Positions 32,189-43,735 of a DNA stretch of 64,000 bases are shown piece by piece (position 1 is the first letter of the stretch; each line of letters opens with the position of its first letter). The DNA comes from Cercospora beticola. Its lineage: Eukaryota > Ascomycota > Dothideomycetes > Mycosphaerellales > Mycosphaerellaceae. The notes under the pieces are model-generated. The model was not told the origin of the DNA. It saw only the letters and a program-made list of their open reading frames with translations, and ran no database searches. The stretch is from the NCBI RefSeq assembly GCF_033473495.1, contig NC_088942.1, forward strand, positions 2,573,195-2,637,194. The letters run 5' to 3'. Position numbers and translations under genes: made by a program.

Positions 32189-35100
32189 ATGGGCCAGGTA
32201 GATCAAGAAAAACCACCACCTGGTGCGCTGGAGCCCATCGCCATATGCGGCTTGTCCATGAGGCTTCCCGGTGCCGTGAGAGGAGCTGAAGCATTCTGGA
32301 GAGCCTTGGTCGAGCAACGAGAATTGAAGTGCGTTGTGCCAGAAGACAGGTTCAATGTTAAGGCTTTTTTCAGCCCACAGGGAAAGCCAGGAACAATCAT
32401 CTCACCGGAAGCTTTCTATCTCAGTGATGCAGAACTTGGCCATCTGGACACATCAATGATTCCGATAGCAGCTCACGAATTGCGGCACATTGATCCTCAG
32501 CAGCGTATGCTTCTGGAAATCACACGAGAATGTCTCGAAAATGCGGGCGAGACAAATTGGCGAGGGAAGCGGGTGGGCTGTTACGTGGGCACGTTTGGCG
32601 AGGACTGGATTGACATTGGAGCTAAAGATACTTTGGACGCCAGCATGTATCGTGCCGCTGGTTCATCGGATTTCGCTCTAAGCAATCGGCTGTCATACGA
32701 GTATGACTTTCGTGGACCGAGCATGACGATCAAGACCGGCTGTTCTGCTGCCATGATGGGACTGAATGAAGCATGCTGGGCCATCAACTCCCGTCAGTGC
32801 GACGCTGCTATCGTTGCAGGGTCAAACTTGATCTTGAGTCCCACAATGACAATATCGATGGGCGCGGCAGCCTTGTCTCCCACCGGGTCATGCAAAACAT
32901 TCGATGCCAATGCTGACGGCTACGCGCGTGGCGAGGCAGTCAATGCTATATACATCAAGAGACTCTCGGACGCGCTCGCTGACGGCAATGCTGTTCGCGC
33001 AGTCATTAGAGGAATTGGTGTCAACTCAGACGGTCAGACGTCAAGAACACTCACGCCCAGTTTAGTTTGTCAAGAGAACTTGATCCGACAGGTCTATACA
33101 CAAGCAGGCCTTCCGTTCCACAAGACGGCATTTTTTGAATGTCACGGTACTGGAACACGAGTTGGAGACCCCATAGAGACCGGAGCTGTTGACAACATCT
33201 TTGGGAATGCTGGTATTCACATTGGCGCCGTGAAGCCTAACTTCGGGCACAGCGAAGGTGCTTCGGCAATCACAAGTATTATAAAAGCTGTTCTTTCCTT
33301 AGAGAAAAGACTCATTCCCCCGAACATGAGATTTGTGAATCCCAATCCCGCGATAAATTGGGGCGAAGGCCGCTTGATGGTGCCCACTGCCGTTACTGCA
33401 TGGCCAGAAGACCGAGCCGACAGAGTGAGCGTCAACTCATTCGGGATAGGAGGAGCCAATGGCCATGTCATTCTAGAATCCGCTAGGATGTGGACGACCA
33501 GTACCCCTGTTGAAAGTGTAGAACCACTTGCAGGTCCAACACATCTACTGCTTCTCTCCGCTGCGCACGAGAAATCACTGGCAGATCTGAAAAAGTCATA
33601 CGAGTCTATGCTATTGAAAAGACCGTTAGTATTGCACAACATCGCTCACACTTTGTCGGCGCGTCGACAGCATCATCAATATCGAACATTCTGCGTCGCT
33701 ACCGAACAATCTGATAACGTGAGCTTTTACTCTACGGCACGCGCCTCAAAAAGGTCTCAGCTGGTATTTGTATTCAGCGGACAAGGCAACTTGTACCCTG
33801 GAGTAGCAAGAGAGCTCGTGCAAGCCAACATGATATTTCGCAAAACATTGAGACGCTTAGACGACGTCCTGGACAATTTGCCGAGCTGTGCCTTCTCAAT
33901 GCAGGAGGAACTGGCACGTGAGAAAGAAGCAAGCCGGGTGCAAGAGGCAATTATTTCGCAGCCGTTGAGCACAGCGTTGCAGATATGCCTCTGTAATGCG
34001 CTGGAAGCAGTTGGGGTACGGCCCGATGTCGTTCTTGGCCATTCTAGTGGAGAGATTGCGGCTGCTTATGCTGCTGGAGCATTGACAGAGACTGAGGCTA
34101 TCAAGGCAGCATTCTTCCGCGGACAGGCAATTCACGCCGACTCTAGTCATGGTGCTATGCTCTCCGTGGGCCTAGGTCGTGATGTTGTTGAGAAGCTACC
34201 TCTGCATGGCGCTACTCTAGCCTGTGATAACAGTCCCTCAAGCGTCACTTTATCAGGCCAAAGTGAAAGTATCGATGCAATAGAGGAAAAAATCGAAGAA
34301 CGATACCCTAATGCCCATGTCAAAAGGCTCCAGGTGAAAAAGGCATATCATTCTTGTCACATGAATGCTGCAGGTCAAGCATACGCCCAGATGCTGGCCG
34401 ACCACATCAATCCAGCGCGACCTAAAATCCCTTTCTACTCTGCTCTGCTCGGACGTGCACTGCATGCATCGGAACAGCTCGATGTCGACTACTGGAGACG
34501 TCACCTTGAATCTCCAGTACTATTTCGGACTGCATCGGAGGAGATTGCTTTCAACATAAAGCAGGACTTCATATTTGCTGAGATTGGACCTCACCCGACA
34601 CTAACTAGCTCGCTGCTACAGACTTGTGCTGAGCGAAGAGTATCGGACGTGTCCCATGTCTTCTTCTTGCGTCGATCTACCAACGCTACGCATAGCTTCT
34701 TGGAAGCCTTGGGCAGATTGTATCAGTTTGGTGCTTCTCTGGATTATCAAACACTCGTCCCTTACGGGCAGACCTTGACAGATCTGCCAAACTATCCTTG
34801 GAAGCATGATAAAATACTCTGGAATGAGACTCGCTTGAGTCGCGCATGGAGATTCCGCGAGTATCCACGACACGACCTTCTTGGCGTTCGCACCGGAGAA
34901 AGCTCAGGTATAGAGCCATCGTGGCGGAATGTGCTTCGATTGGACGATGTTGGCTGGATAAGTCATCACCAAGTTGGACCAGACGTCGTTCTACCTTTCA
35001 CTGCCTACTGCGCCATGGCAGGTGAAGCTATTCAGCAGGTCAACAGCGCCCGCGGCCCATTCACTCTGCGTCGTGTACGTGTAGGCGCAGCCTTGACCAT

Positions 35101-38100
35101 CAAGCAGAGTGACGCAGGCGAGGTGATCACTACATTTCGACCTGTTAGGTTGACCGACATGGTCGACTCAGCTTGGTTCGAGTTTACGGTCTCTTCATTT
35201 GACGGGTCGCAGTGGATCAAGCACTGTGACGGGTCGGTGAGACCAGAAGCCGGATCTCGGCCAAATGACAAATGGCAAACGAATAGTCTGGCCAGAACAG
35301 TTGAGGTAGAGGAATGGTACCATGCGCTATCTTCTGTCGGCCTCAATTATAGCTCTGAGTTTCGGAGACTACGAGCAGTCACAGCCGACGTTGAAGAATT
35401 GAAGGCTGCTGCGACAATCAAGCATAACAGAAGTCTTACAGACTCCCACTACCAACTGCACCCCGCGACTCTTGACTCTGCTGTACAGTTGATCGGTGTA
35501 GCAGCATCCAGGGGCCTAGCACGAAATGTTCAGCATCTCTTTGTTCCTGTAGCTGTTGAAGAGATGTACATCAACGACAGTGACAAAGTTCTCACGGCGA
35601 GAGCTGAGGCAATGGTCAGTGCAAGAGGAATTGTGACGGGCGACGTCTGGGCCCAGTCTGGGACTGATTTCAGTCTACACGTCAAAGGCTTGACTCTATA
35701 TCCCCTTGAAGGTATGGAACGTTCAGCTGACGCCCATGCTGCAGCGGAGCTCGCGTGGGCGCCAGATTTGAGTATTTCGTGCGGACCGGCAGCTTTCGAG
35801 CACTCAAGATCCATACTTCCCGAATCAGCGAAGACTATTCGGGTACTCCGGGACACCCTGAGCTCGCTTGCCCATGTCAATCCACTCTGTTCAGTGTTGG
35901 AACTGAGTACTGGTAACAATGACATAAGTCAAGCTATATTGCAAGCACTAAAAGATCCGTTCGCGAAGAAACGATGCTCGAGCCATACGGTGACCTATAA
36001 AGATGAGAATACCCCGTTGCTGGCTGAGCATGAAGCTGACGAAGTCGTAAGTACAAAGCACACCGCCTTCGACCTCTTCCAGGGCGTAGCACTGCAAGAG
36101 ATCTCATTCCAATCTCACGACCTCACTGTGGTGAGCGACATCGCTCTACTGATGCAACACGATCCTCACAAGGCCCTGAAGATATTGAGCCAAGTTCTGC
36201 GTCCAGGAGGAACATTGGTCGTGCATGGAGACCTTTCCATCTGCTCAGATCCGGTCAAGCTGGAAGATGCAATGGCTCAGGCTGGCTTTATTAATACGAA
36301 GAAGCAAGACGACAGTACTCTCATTGCGATGACACCTATCACGCATTCGATCTCCATCAGCGCTGCCGTAACAATACTTTGCAAATTCAAGGACGGCTCC
36401 GAACTGGACGGTCTGCGAGCGTTGTTTCTGCGAAATGGTGTACATACAAACGTTGCCACTCTCGATGAGCTAGCCAGATCGCCGCGACCTGAACATGTCG
36501 TGATTTCATTGATTGATCATCAAGGTGGACCTGTGCTGTCCGACATGACTCAAGAGATTTGGTCGCTTTTGAAGACGGTCTTACAATCCCAGAGCTTGGC
36601 TATCCTCTGGCTCACGAAACCGGAACCGAGCTACTCCATGATTCAGGGGTTTGCTCGCACCGTGCGAACAGAGTCTCAGCTGCCTTTTTGTACCCTTGAG
36701 TCTTCTTCAATGCCTGAGGCTGGCGCTCAAGATGCCGTCTGGAGGGTCTTCTGCAAGTTCTCTGATTTCGTTCAAAATGACGAGCACCACCGTGGGGCGA
36801 AACCAGACACCCTTGACCCAGATTTTGAATATCGGTATCGCGATGGCAAGATTGAAGTTCCACGATTTCGTTGGAGGAGTCTCAAGAATGAACTTCTAGG
36901 TAACACTTCTGGAACCCAGGAAATTGAAGAAGTTGATGCTAATGTGCATCGCCCCAAACCATCAGCACGTTTGCGAATAGGCACCGTCGGCCGTCTGGAC
37001 TCTGTCCGCTGGGAGAATCGGACCCCTGGGCCCTTGCTTAACGACTATGTCGAGATCGAGATCAAAGCTGTTGGCGTCAACTTCAAGGACGTCCTGGTCG
37101 GCCTAGGCATCGTCAGCGCTACAGATAATGCCCTCGGGATTGAAGGCGCTGGCGTCATCACTCAAGTGGGAAAAGACGTTGATCACCTTAGTGTCGGTGA
37201 TCGAGTCATGTTTTGCGGAAGGGACACATTCGCGAATTCTATTAGAGGGCCGGCATATCTCTGTGCTGAGATACCGGACGAGATGGGATTCAGAGAGGCG
37301 GCCACGATGCCATGCGTATTTCTCACCGTGATCTATGCACTGACAGATCTTGGAAGACTTTCACGAAATGATGTAAGTACCGTAATTTTGATGGAGCTGA
37401 ATTTGCATCAACCTAACACTGGCCTACAGTCCATCTTGATACACTCGGCATGTGGTGGTGTAGGTCTTGCTGCCATCCAGCTCGCGAACCTGCTAGGTGC
37501 CGAGATCTTCGTTACCGTGGGCAATGAGGAGAAGGCGGATCACCTTATACAAAGCTGTGGCATTCCTCGCAACCATATCTTTTCGTCACGCAACACATCC
37601 TTCCTAGCCCAGCTCATGCACCAGACAGGTGGCCGCGGAGTTGACGTAGTGCTGAATTCTTTGTCAGGAGAGCTTCTGCACGCATCTTGGAGATGCGTGG
37701 CTAGGTTTGGAAGAATGATTGAGATTGGCAAGAGAGACCTCCTCGGTCGGGGCAAACTAGACATGGATCTCTTCGAAGCGAACAGGACATATGTCGGACT
37801 CTCGCTCGAGGAAATTCTTGCTGATAGACCGAAGGTCACGAAGAGGTGAAGGTCGTGTGCTCCCGCCAAATGCAAGTGCTAACGGTTCCCCACAGACTAT
37901 TTTCACAGCTGGTCGACATGCTCAAAAAAGGTCTGATTAAGCACATCTCGCCTATTACCGCCTTTGAACCCACTGCAGCCGAGGAATGTCTCAGTTACAT
38001 GCAGAAAGGACAACATATCGGTAAGATTGTGATGGACATACCCGAAAACGTTCACAAGCTCGGTGTCAACGTGGGTCGCAAGCAAGTCAATATCAGCCCT

Positions 38101-40405
38101 GACGCTTCATACTTGCTAGTAGGAGGGCTTGGAGGGCTTGGCCGTGCTATCGCGCGATGGATGGTCGAGCATGGTGCCAAGCACTTGATCTTGTTTTCTC
38201 GTACTGCTGGATCCAAACCAGAGCACACTCTGTTCTTAGACGAAATGCGGGCCATGGGCGCTGTATGCCGGACAATTGCTGGAGATGTTACTCGCAGAGC
38301 AGACGTTAAAGCAGCCATTGACGCTGCAGTAATGCCAATCAAGGGCGTAATGCAGGCTACGATGGTCCTCAAGGTAAGCAGGTCTAATAGATAGATAGAT
38401 AACTCTTATACGCTGGTCTACCTCTTTTAACTAGAGTAAGCAGCACGCCCTATATTTTTCGTAGGTGGAAAAGCCCTCGTGCTAGCACTCCGGCAGAAAA
38501 ACCCCCTCGTGTCTTTATGTTTTGCAGCAAGCTCTGCATAGCCTGCCGCTTCCGTAGTTTCTAGTTCTCCTTAGGACAATTTGTGTTGTCTTGATAGTTT
38601 ATTAGATCCTTTGCAATACAGTTTTCCTTGGTTGTTTCTTGTGTTACTATATACTTGGGAGCCCGATCCTCTTGCCTGCTAGCTTAGGGACTCTAGCCTA
38701 TGCATATAGTCTTTGTCCCTATGCTAGTATCTGTGTTAATCCTGTGTCTAACTCTTTCTTACTAGTTCCTAGGGTAGGTGTCTCCCTACACAAATCCTAC
38801 TTAGATTTCAACCTTCCTTGGCACCTAGTTATATAACCTATATCTAGAGAAATTCCAGTTTTTGCAGAATGTCCAGAACAGCAGTAGGTGTCTTTGTAGG
38901 CAGCTCTAAGTACAGTATAGAGTTAGATAGCTTGTGTTAGATGCTCTGCCTTTAGACTTGAGGTTTCTGGAGGGCTCTAGGGTAGGGGACTAGTCTGCCC
39001 TAGAGTCTCCTGTTTAGACAAAAGGCTCCTAGTAGCCAATTGTCCTAGTATCCGTAGGGGTACTGCTGTTCCTTTCTTCTGTTTCTGCTGTCCTTGCTCT
39101 TTCTTATTAAAGCCTTCCCTTAGGTATACTCAGTTCCTCCTCTTTAGCCTGTTCAGAGCCTGGGTTACTACTCCAGCCTCCAGACCTATAGTAGCATTTA
39201 CTACCTAGAAGGGCTGTCCCGTAGTCGAGTATTAGAATCTTGTAGTAGTTGTGCCGCGCTGGCGTCGTCTTCGTGTTCTCAGGAGCTCTCCAGTCTCCCT
39301 AGGTCGAAATTCTGGACTTTTTGTCGCCTTCTTCCTGCCTCTGCAGGTGCCCAGCCGCCCTGCACTTTGCCAGCATAGCCGAAGCTATCTGTTTCTACCT
39401 GCGACCGCGTGGAGGTGTGCAATGGGACTTCGCAGGCAAGCAGGTCTAATAACAACCCATTGTTTGGAAGCCATGCTGACTCATTCATTCGATCAACAGG
39501 ACAAAGCGTTCGTTGACATGTCATTTGACGAATGGGCTGAAGCCGTGCAGCCGAAGGTGCGCGGCACATGGAATCTTCACGATGCTCTGCTCGGCGCAGA
39601 CCTGGATTTCTTCGTAATACTAGGCTCGCTCTCAGGAATCGTGGGCCAGCATGGACAGGCTAACTATAATGCGGCAAACGCCTTCGCGAACGCCTTCGTG
39701 CCATATCGCCACAGTCTATCGCTCGCAGGATCTATCGTGAATCTATCAGCTGTACGCGACATTGGTATACTCAGTAGGCAGCCACTGCTTCTCGCCGGAC
39801 TGCAAAAGGCAGGGGCACATCTCCTAAGCGAGCGCGAAGTCCTGGATGCGGTGCATTGGGCAATACTGAACTCGAAACCATGGCTTCTTAAGTCGGTCTC
39901 ATCAATACACTCGCGTGAGCCAGGGTGCTTGAGTCTTGGATTGCGCTCTGGCATACCACTGGCAGACTTGGATGAGCAGCATCCGTGGAAACGAGACCGG
40001 CGAACAATCATGTACCAGCTGAGCTCTTATGCGACAGCGTCAGACGCATTGCCCAAGTCTGAAGCAGCCCAAAGCGCTTCAGCCAGACTATTGGAAACGG
40101 TCCAGCGAATTCATGCAGATCCAGAGAAAGAGCTGTCAGATCCTGCGACTGCCATAGTCTTGGCAGAAGAAATCGGCAAGAAGGCGTTCAGTATGCTTCT
40201 AAAGCCAGATGAGGAGGTCAACATCCAGACACCCCTATTATCTGTTGGCTTAGACTCTCTCATGGCGATGCAATTAAGGCAGTGGTGGAGAGAAGTCTTC
40301 CGTGTCGAAGTCAATGTCATGCAAGTGGCCAATGCGAAGACATTTGAGGGTCTCGGCCAGCTCGCGGTGGCATCTTTGCGGAAAAGGCTCATCAATATCG
40401 AGTAA
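32189..40405 (+). CDS. highly reducing type I polyketide synthase (KS-AT-DH-(MT)-ER-KR-ACP)
   Basis: Four exons (32189-37372, 37430-37845, 37896-38373 and 39500-40405) give 2,327 residues. KS (about 14-435) has C185 in KTGCSAAMM, H319 in ECHGTGT and H354 in NFGHSEG. AT (about 525-845) has S619 in GHSSGE. DH (about 895-1180) has H927 and D1096 (HPATLD). A shortened, degenerate methyltransferase-like region (about 1230-1420) retains VLELSTGN and VLRPGGTLVVHG. ER (about 1595-1900) has HSACGGVGLAAIQLA; KR (about 1950-2130) has GGLGGLG and Y2082 in QANYNAAN; ACP carries S2279 in GLDSLMA. The enzyme should build a reduced polyketide chain on its carrier. There is no thioesterase or reductase domain, so release needs a partner. 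Intron 1 (57 nt) is in frame and could be mistaken for coding; intron 3 is 1,126 nt because of an inserted element. Confidence 0.93.
38376..39451 (-). mobile_element. retroposon-like insertion with 14-bp target-site duplication in PKS intron
   Basis: Identical 14-bp direct repeats AAGCAGGTCTAATA flank the insert (38376-38389 and 39438-39451), leaving an element of 1,048 bp. Removing the element and one repeat leaves a 64-nt intron with GTAAGC, a CTGAC branch and CAACAG, the normal size here, so the repeat is a true target duplication. A tandem GATA tract abuts the left repeat. A simple-repeat tail and a 10-20 bp duplication are typical of LINE or SINE insertions by target-primed reverse transcription, so the element probably lies on the minus strand with its 3' end at the left. 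It has no long open frame, many TAG/CTA trinucleotides and no terminal inverted repeat that I can see. The family is not identified. Orientation is inferred. Confidence 0.75.
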
Positions 40406-41219
40406 CAGGTACTTCGATGAGCTGCTAAGAGCGGTGTCGCGGAGCGCAGCTAACGTTATTACTGTATGGCTAATTGCTGCCACACTCTTCGAAATCCCCC
40501 TCTGTGCATTCCTACAGAAAGTGGTAGGTCATGGATAATGAAGATGAATCGTGGGTTCATAAGAATTTCAACTCGCACCGTATCTCAATTCGGAGGAGTA
40601 GTGATCTTTATAGTGCTGTTTGCCGCTATCACACGGATACCGATCCAAACGCTTGTGAAGGTCTCTGAGAACAATGCGCCTTTTCTTGCATGGAGAGCTT
40701 TGTGCGGCCTCAATTTTGCTGTTTGAGACTCCATTCCAAGCTTCGACGACATAGAATTTCGTACCGTGATGACGAAGACCCGATAAACAAAGATTTGAGA
40801 CACCCATTAGGAGAAGCGAGCTGCCAAGTCTATGTGACTGTGGGATGTTATTGGACCCTCCAAGCTATAGATTCGCGGCACGAACCATTATCGAGGAGTT
40901 CCGAGATCGATTGCAGCAATGTCGATTGTCATCAATTCGCGCTATATTCGCCTCCACGCTGATCTTTCCGCCCGACGAAACCTTCCTGGCCAGTCCCACG
41001 TCAGACCTACGTTCTACATGCGTCCATCATTTCCCGACGTGGACATTGCAGACTCTCGACGTGGAAAATGCAGTCTTGATTTCGACATGACCGAAGTAGA
41101 CCCCAAACTTCAGCAACAATCAAGGACTACTTAACTCTCGCACGACCAGCACCGAAATCAGTGACAAGACAACCTCCCCATCTGTCGGACTGTTCAAAGT
41201 CACCAGCGGATAAGAGAGC
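40406..41219. other. intergenic between PKS and adenylation gene
   Basis: Eight hundred bases between two plus-strand genes. Short overlapping frames (40466-41134) show no family resemblance. It probably holds the PKS terminator and the next promoter. Confidence 0.4.
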
Positions 41220-42991
41220 ATGTCGACCACGACGATTGCGGACAAGATCGAGGCTTTCGCCCGGGAACCTACCGAGCGCGTTTTCTGCTCCTTGGTGCTG
41301 GAGGATGCCTCCGTTCAAGACATCACTTATAGTCATTTTCTGAACATCATCAACAAAGCGGCAACCTGGCTGGACGAAAGCCTGCCACGTCCTACTTCGG
41401 CGTCGGACTTTCCAACCTTTTCATATGTAGGCGACCTGAATTTGCGGCGCTTGGCGCTCGTGGTTGCTGGCGCCAAAACAGGCCGCAAGGTATGTGGGAT
41501 GCGAATGGTGGAAAGCTCCTGCTGATCGGTCTTCTTGCAGATTCTCATGGTCCGCCGGTATGCCCTGCGAGATACGATCGCGCACCTGATCACTGAGACC
41601 AAGTGTACAACTTTCTGTATGAGCCTTCCGATAGTGACGCTATGGAATCCCAGGTTGGCGATCAGAACGCAATCCGTTTGACACTGCCAGCCTGGGACAC
41701 GTGGTTTTGTAACGCAACAACGACGGCATACAGATCAGCTGAGCCGAGAGAGCGAAGCCCGGACGACCCTGTCTGTATCTTTCACACGTCAGGCAGCACG
41801 GGTAGATTGGCGATAGTCTCTCACCTACTCATGCGGTGCTGACAGTTCTGTAATAGGTAACCCCAAGCCGATTGTGTGGACTGAGCGCCGGATATCCTGT
41901 TACACTTCCGTGGAGTATTTACGTGACGTGTTCAAGTCTCAAGGAGCCAGAATGGTCTCCACATTTCCACTGATTCATGTATGTGTTAGCACAAGCGAAA
42001 CAAGACTCTTGCAGGCTGGGAGACACGAATTTATGCTCGATGCTGACGTGTTGACTAGGTGGGCGGTACGATGACTGCGTTATTCTGGCCTCTGTATCTC
42101 GGTAGCGTAGCGACTCTGCTGGAGACAGGAGTTCCGAGCAGTCCAGACGATGTCTTTAGGATGTTGCAGCTATCCAGAGCGACTCTACTCGCAGCACAGC
42201 CGTCGTTGCTCACCAGCATAGCGAGTTCAGTCGATATGGTCTCGAGGATAAATGGACTTTCCCGTATTTTGACCGGCTCCGCTCCCTTGAGCACTGCTGT
42301 GATAGATCGACTGCAAGAGGGCAATGGCCCAACTATACTCAACCTTTATGGGTCCACCGAAACACTTCCTCTTTGCCAGAGATTCGATGATCAAGATGAT
42401 TGGCCGTACATCTCATTCAAGGAGGACTCGGGAGTTTCATTTCGGCGCGAGACGGATGATCTCTACGAATTGATCCTGAAGAAGACTGCAAGCGAGCAGG
42501 TGTTGAGCGTATTCTGCTCCTTGCCAGAGCTAGACACATTCGAGTCCAAGGATCTATTTTCACCCCATCCACAGAAATCGGGGCTTTGGCGATTTGTCTG
42601 TCGCAAGGATGACCTGGTATCGCTCGCTGGCGGACAGGGGATCAATGTTGGCGACATGGAGATGAGAATCCAGGAGTCTCCCTTAGTCGATACCGCTATC
42701 ATAGGGATGGACGGCCGCCCAGCCACCATGCTCCTCGTCGTACCTGAGCAGCAGCCCGTGAATGATCAGGAGCGCGCTTCTGTTCAAGACGCTATCTGGC
42801 CGTTTGTGGAAAGGGCCAATGAGCATGCTCACCCGTATGCTGCAGTTCAGAAGAACATGGTCCTTGTTCTCCAAACAAGAGAGAAGCTCTCAGCTACTAC
42901 AGATAAGGGATCGTTGAAGAGGCAGTCCGTAATCGAGCAGTACAAGGCTGATATCGATCGTGTCTACTCTGCGGCCAGGTCTAGTTCTTGA
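41220..42991 (+). pseudogene. stand-alone adenylation-domain protein (NRPS-like/acyl-CoA ligase), one-base frameshift
   Basis: Four exons (41220-41489, 41541-41801, 41857-41978 and 42059-42991) encode about 528 residues. The order is that of the A domain of fungal NRPS-like enzymes: FPTFSYVGDLNLRRLALVV, RDTIAHLITETKCTTF, CIFHTSGSTG|NPKPIVWT (AMP-binding core), PSLLTSI, GSAPLSTAVIDRL, ILNLYGSTET, and a C-terminal TDKGSLKR with the catalytic-loop lysine. The protein ends directly after the A domain: no carrier or reductase domain follows. Exon 2 is 261 nt, but phase requires 262; the frame breaks near 41609-41620 in an ACTTTCTG stretch, one base short, and no intron can repair it. Either the gene has just been lost or the assembly has an error. 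If intact, it would activate a carboxylate as AMP ester, possibly for the reductase at 30441. Confidence 0.75.
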
Positions 42992-43735
42992 TACATCTTG
43001 TCTCGGGATAGAGAAAGTGCCGGCCATAGCGTTAGAGCTAAGAGTTAATAGCAAGATCACTATAACGGAGTTGCTATAATCAGCCAACACTGTCTACCAC
43101 TGATTAGCTCCATACAACTTTAGAACGCAGTTTGAGTTCGGTTAGGGCCTTATCGTCTTTTTGGTTTGGGAGATCGCAGGACCCATTTGTAGTTAGCGTT
43201 TTTATCGCAATGCTAAAGCTAAGCCAAAAGAGGAGACCTCCTGCCCGATGTTTTGTAGCGTTATTAGGTTAGAGGAGGTTCCGTCCAGTCGCGTACTTCT
43301 CCAGCTACGGCTTGTTCTGCCGAATGTCGGCCAGTGCATTATGACGGGAAGCAGAGTTTACCTATCATTACTACTTCCGCTAATACAGTGTGATGGCAGA
43401 ATCTTCGTTGGCCTTTTTCCTTAGCGGCCGTAGATACAACAGAATCAGCCGCTTGCTTTCGACTTCCCGCTCACCAGGACCTCGGTGCAGCTCTCGTCTA
43501 TTGGTGAATCATACGTCGATCCGATGCGATATAAGAAGCTGCCGACTCAGCGGCTGCAGATCGTAGGTCGATTCCGATCGAGGAGTTTGGGCCACACGAT
43601 GATCAGACTGGACTTGTTCCACCACCAAGTGCAGGACGATCAGAAAGTAAAGGTCTTGTGATAATTTGACATTGACACCTCGCCAGGAAATCGAAGTCCT
43701 GCTCCGTCTGGACCCGAATAGATTTAACACACAAA
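42992..43735. other. intergenic, 0.7 kb, no gene seen
   Basis: No long frame is present in 43100-43500. The composition is mixed and no flanking repeats are seen. The last 200 bases are the upstream region of the transporter. Confidence 0.4.

Noticed and set aside
37373..37429. Reading the PKS ER domain straight through
   Set aside because: The 57-nt stretch is open in frame but begins GTAAGT, has CTAAC and ends CTACAG, and its peptide interrupts a conserved ER segment; it is an intron.
39251..39499. First part of the plus-strand frame 39251-40405 as a separate gene start
   Set aside because: This part is the right end of the inserted element plus intron; family resemblance begins at 39500, after the acceptor CAACAG.
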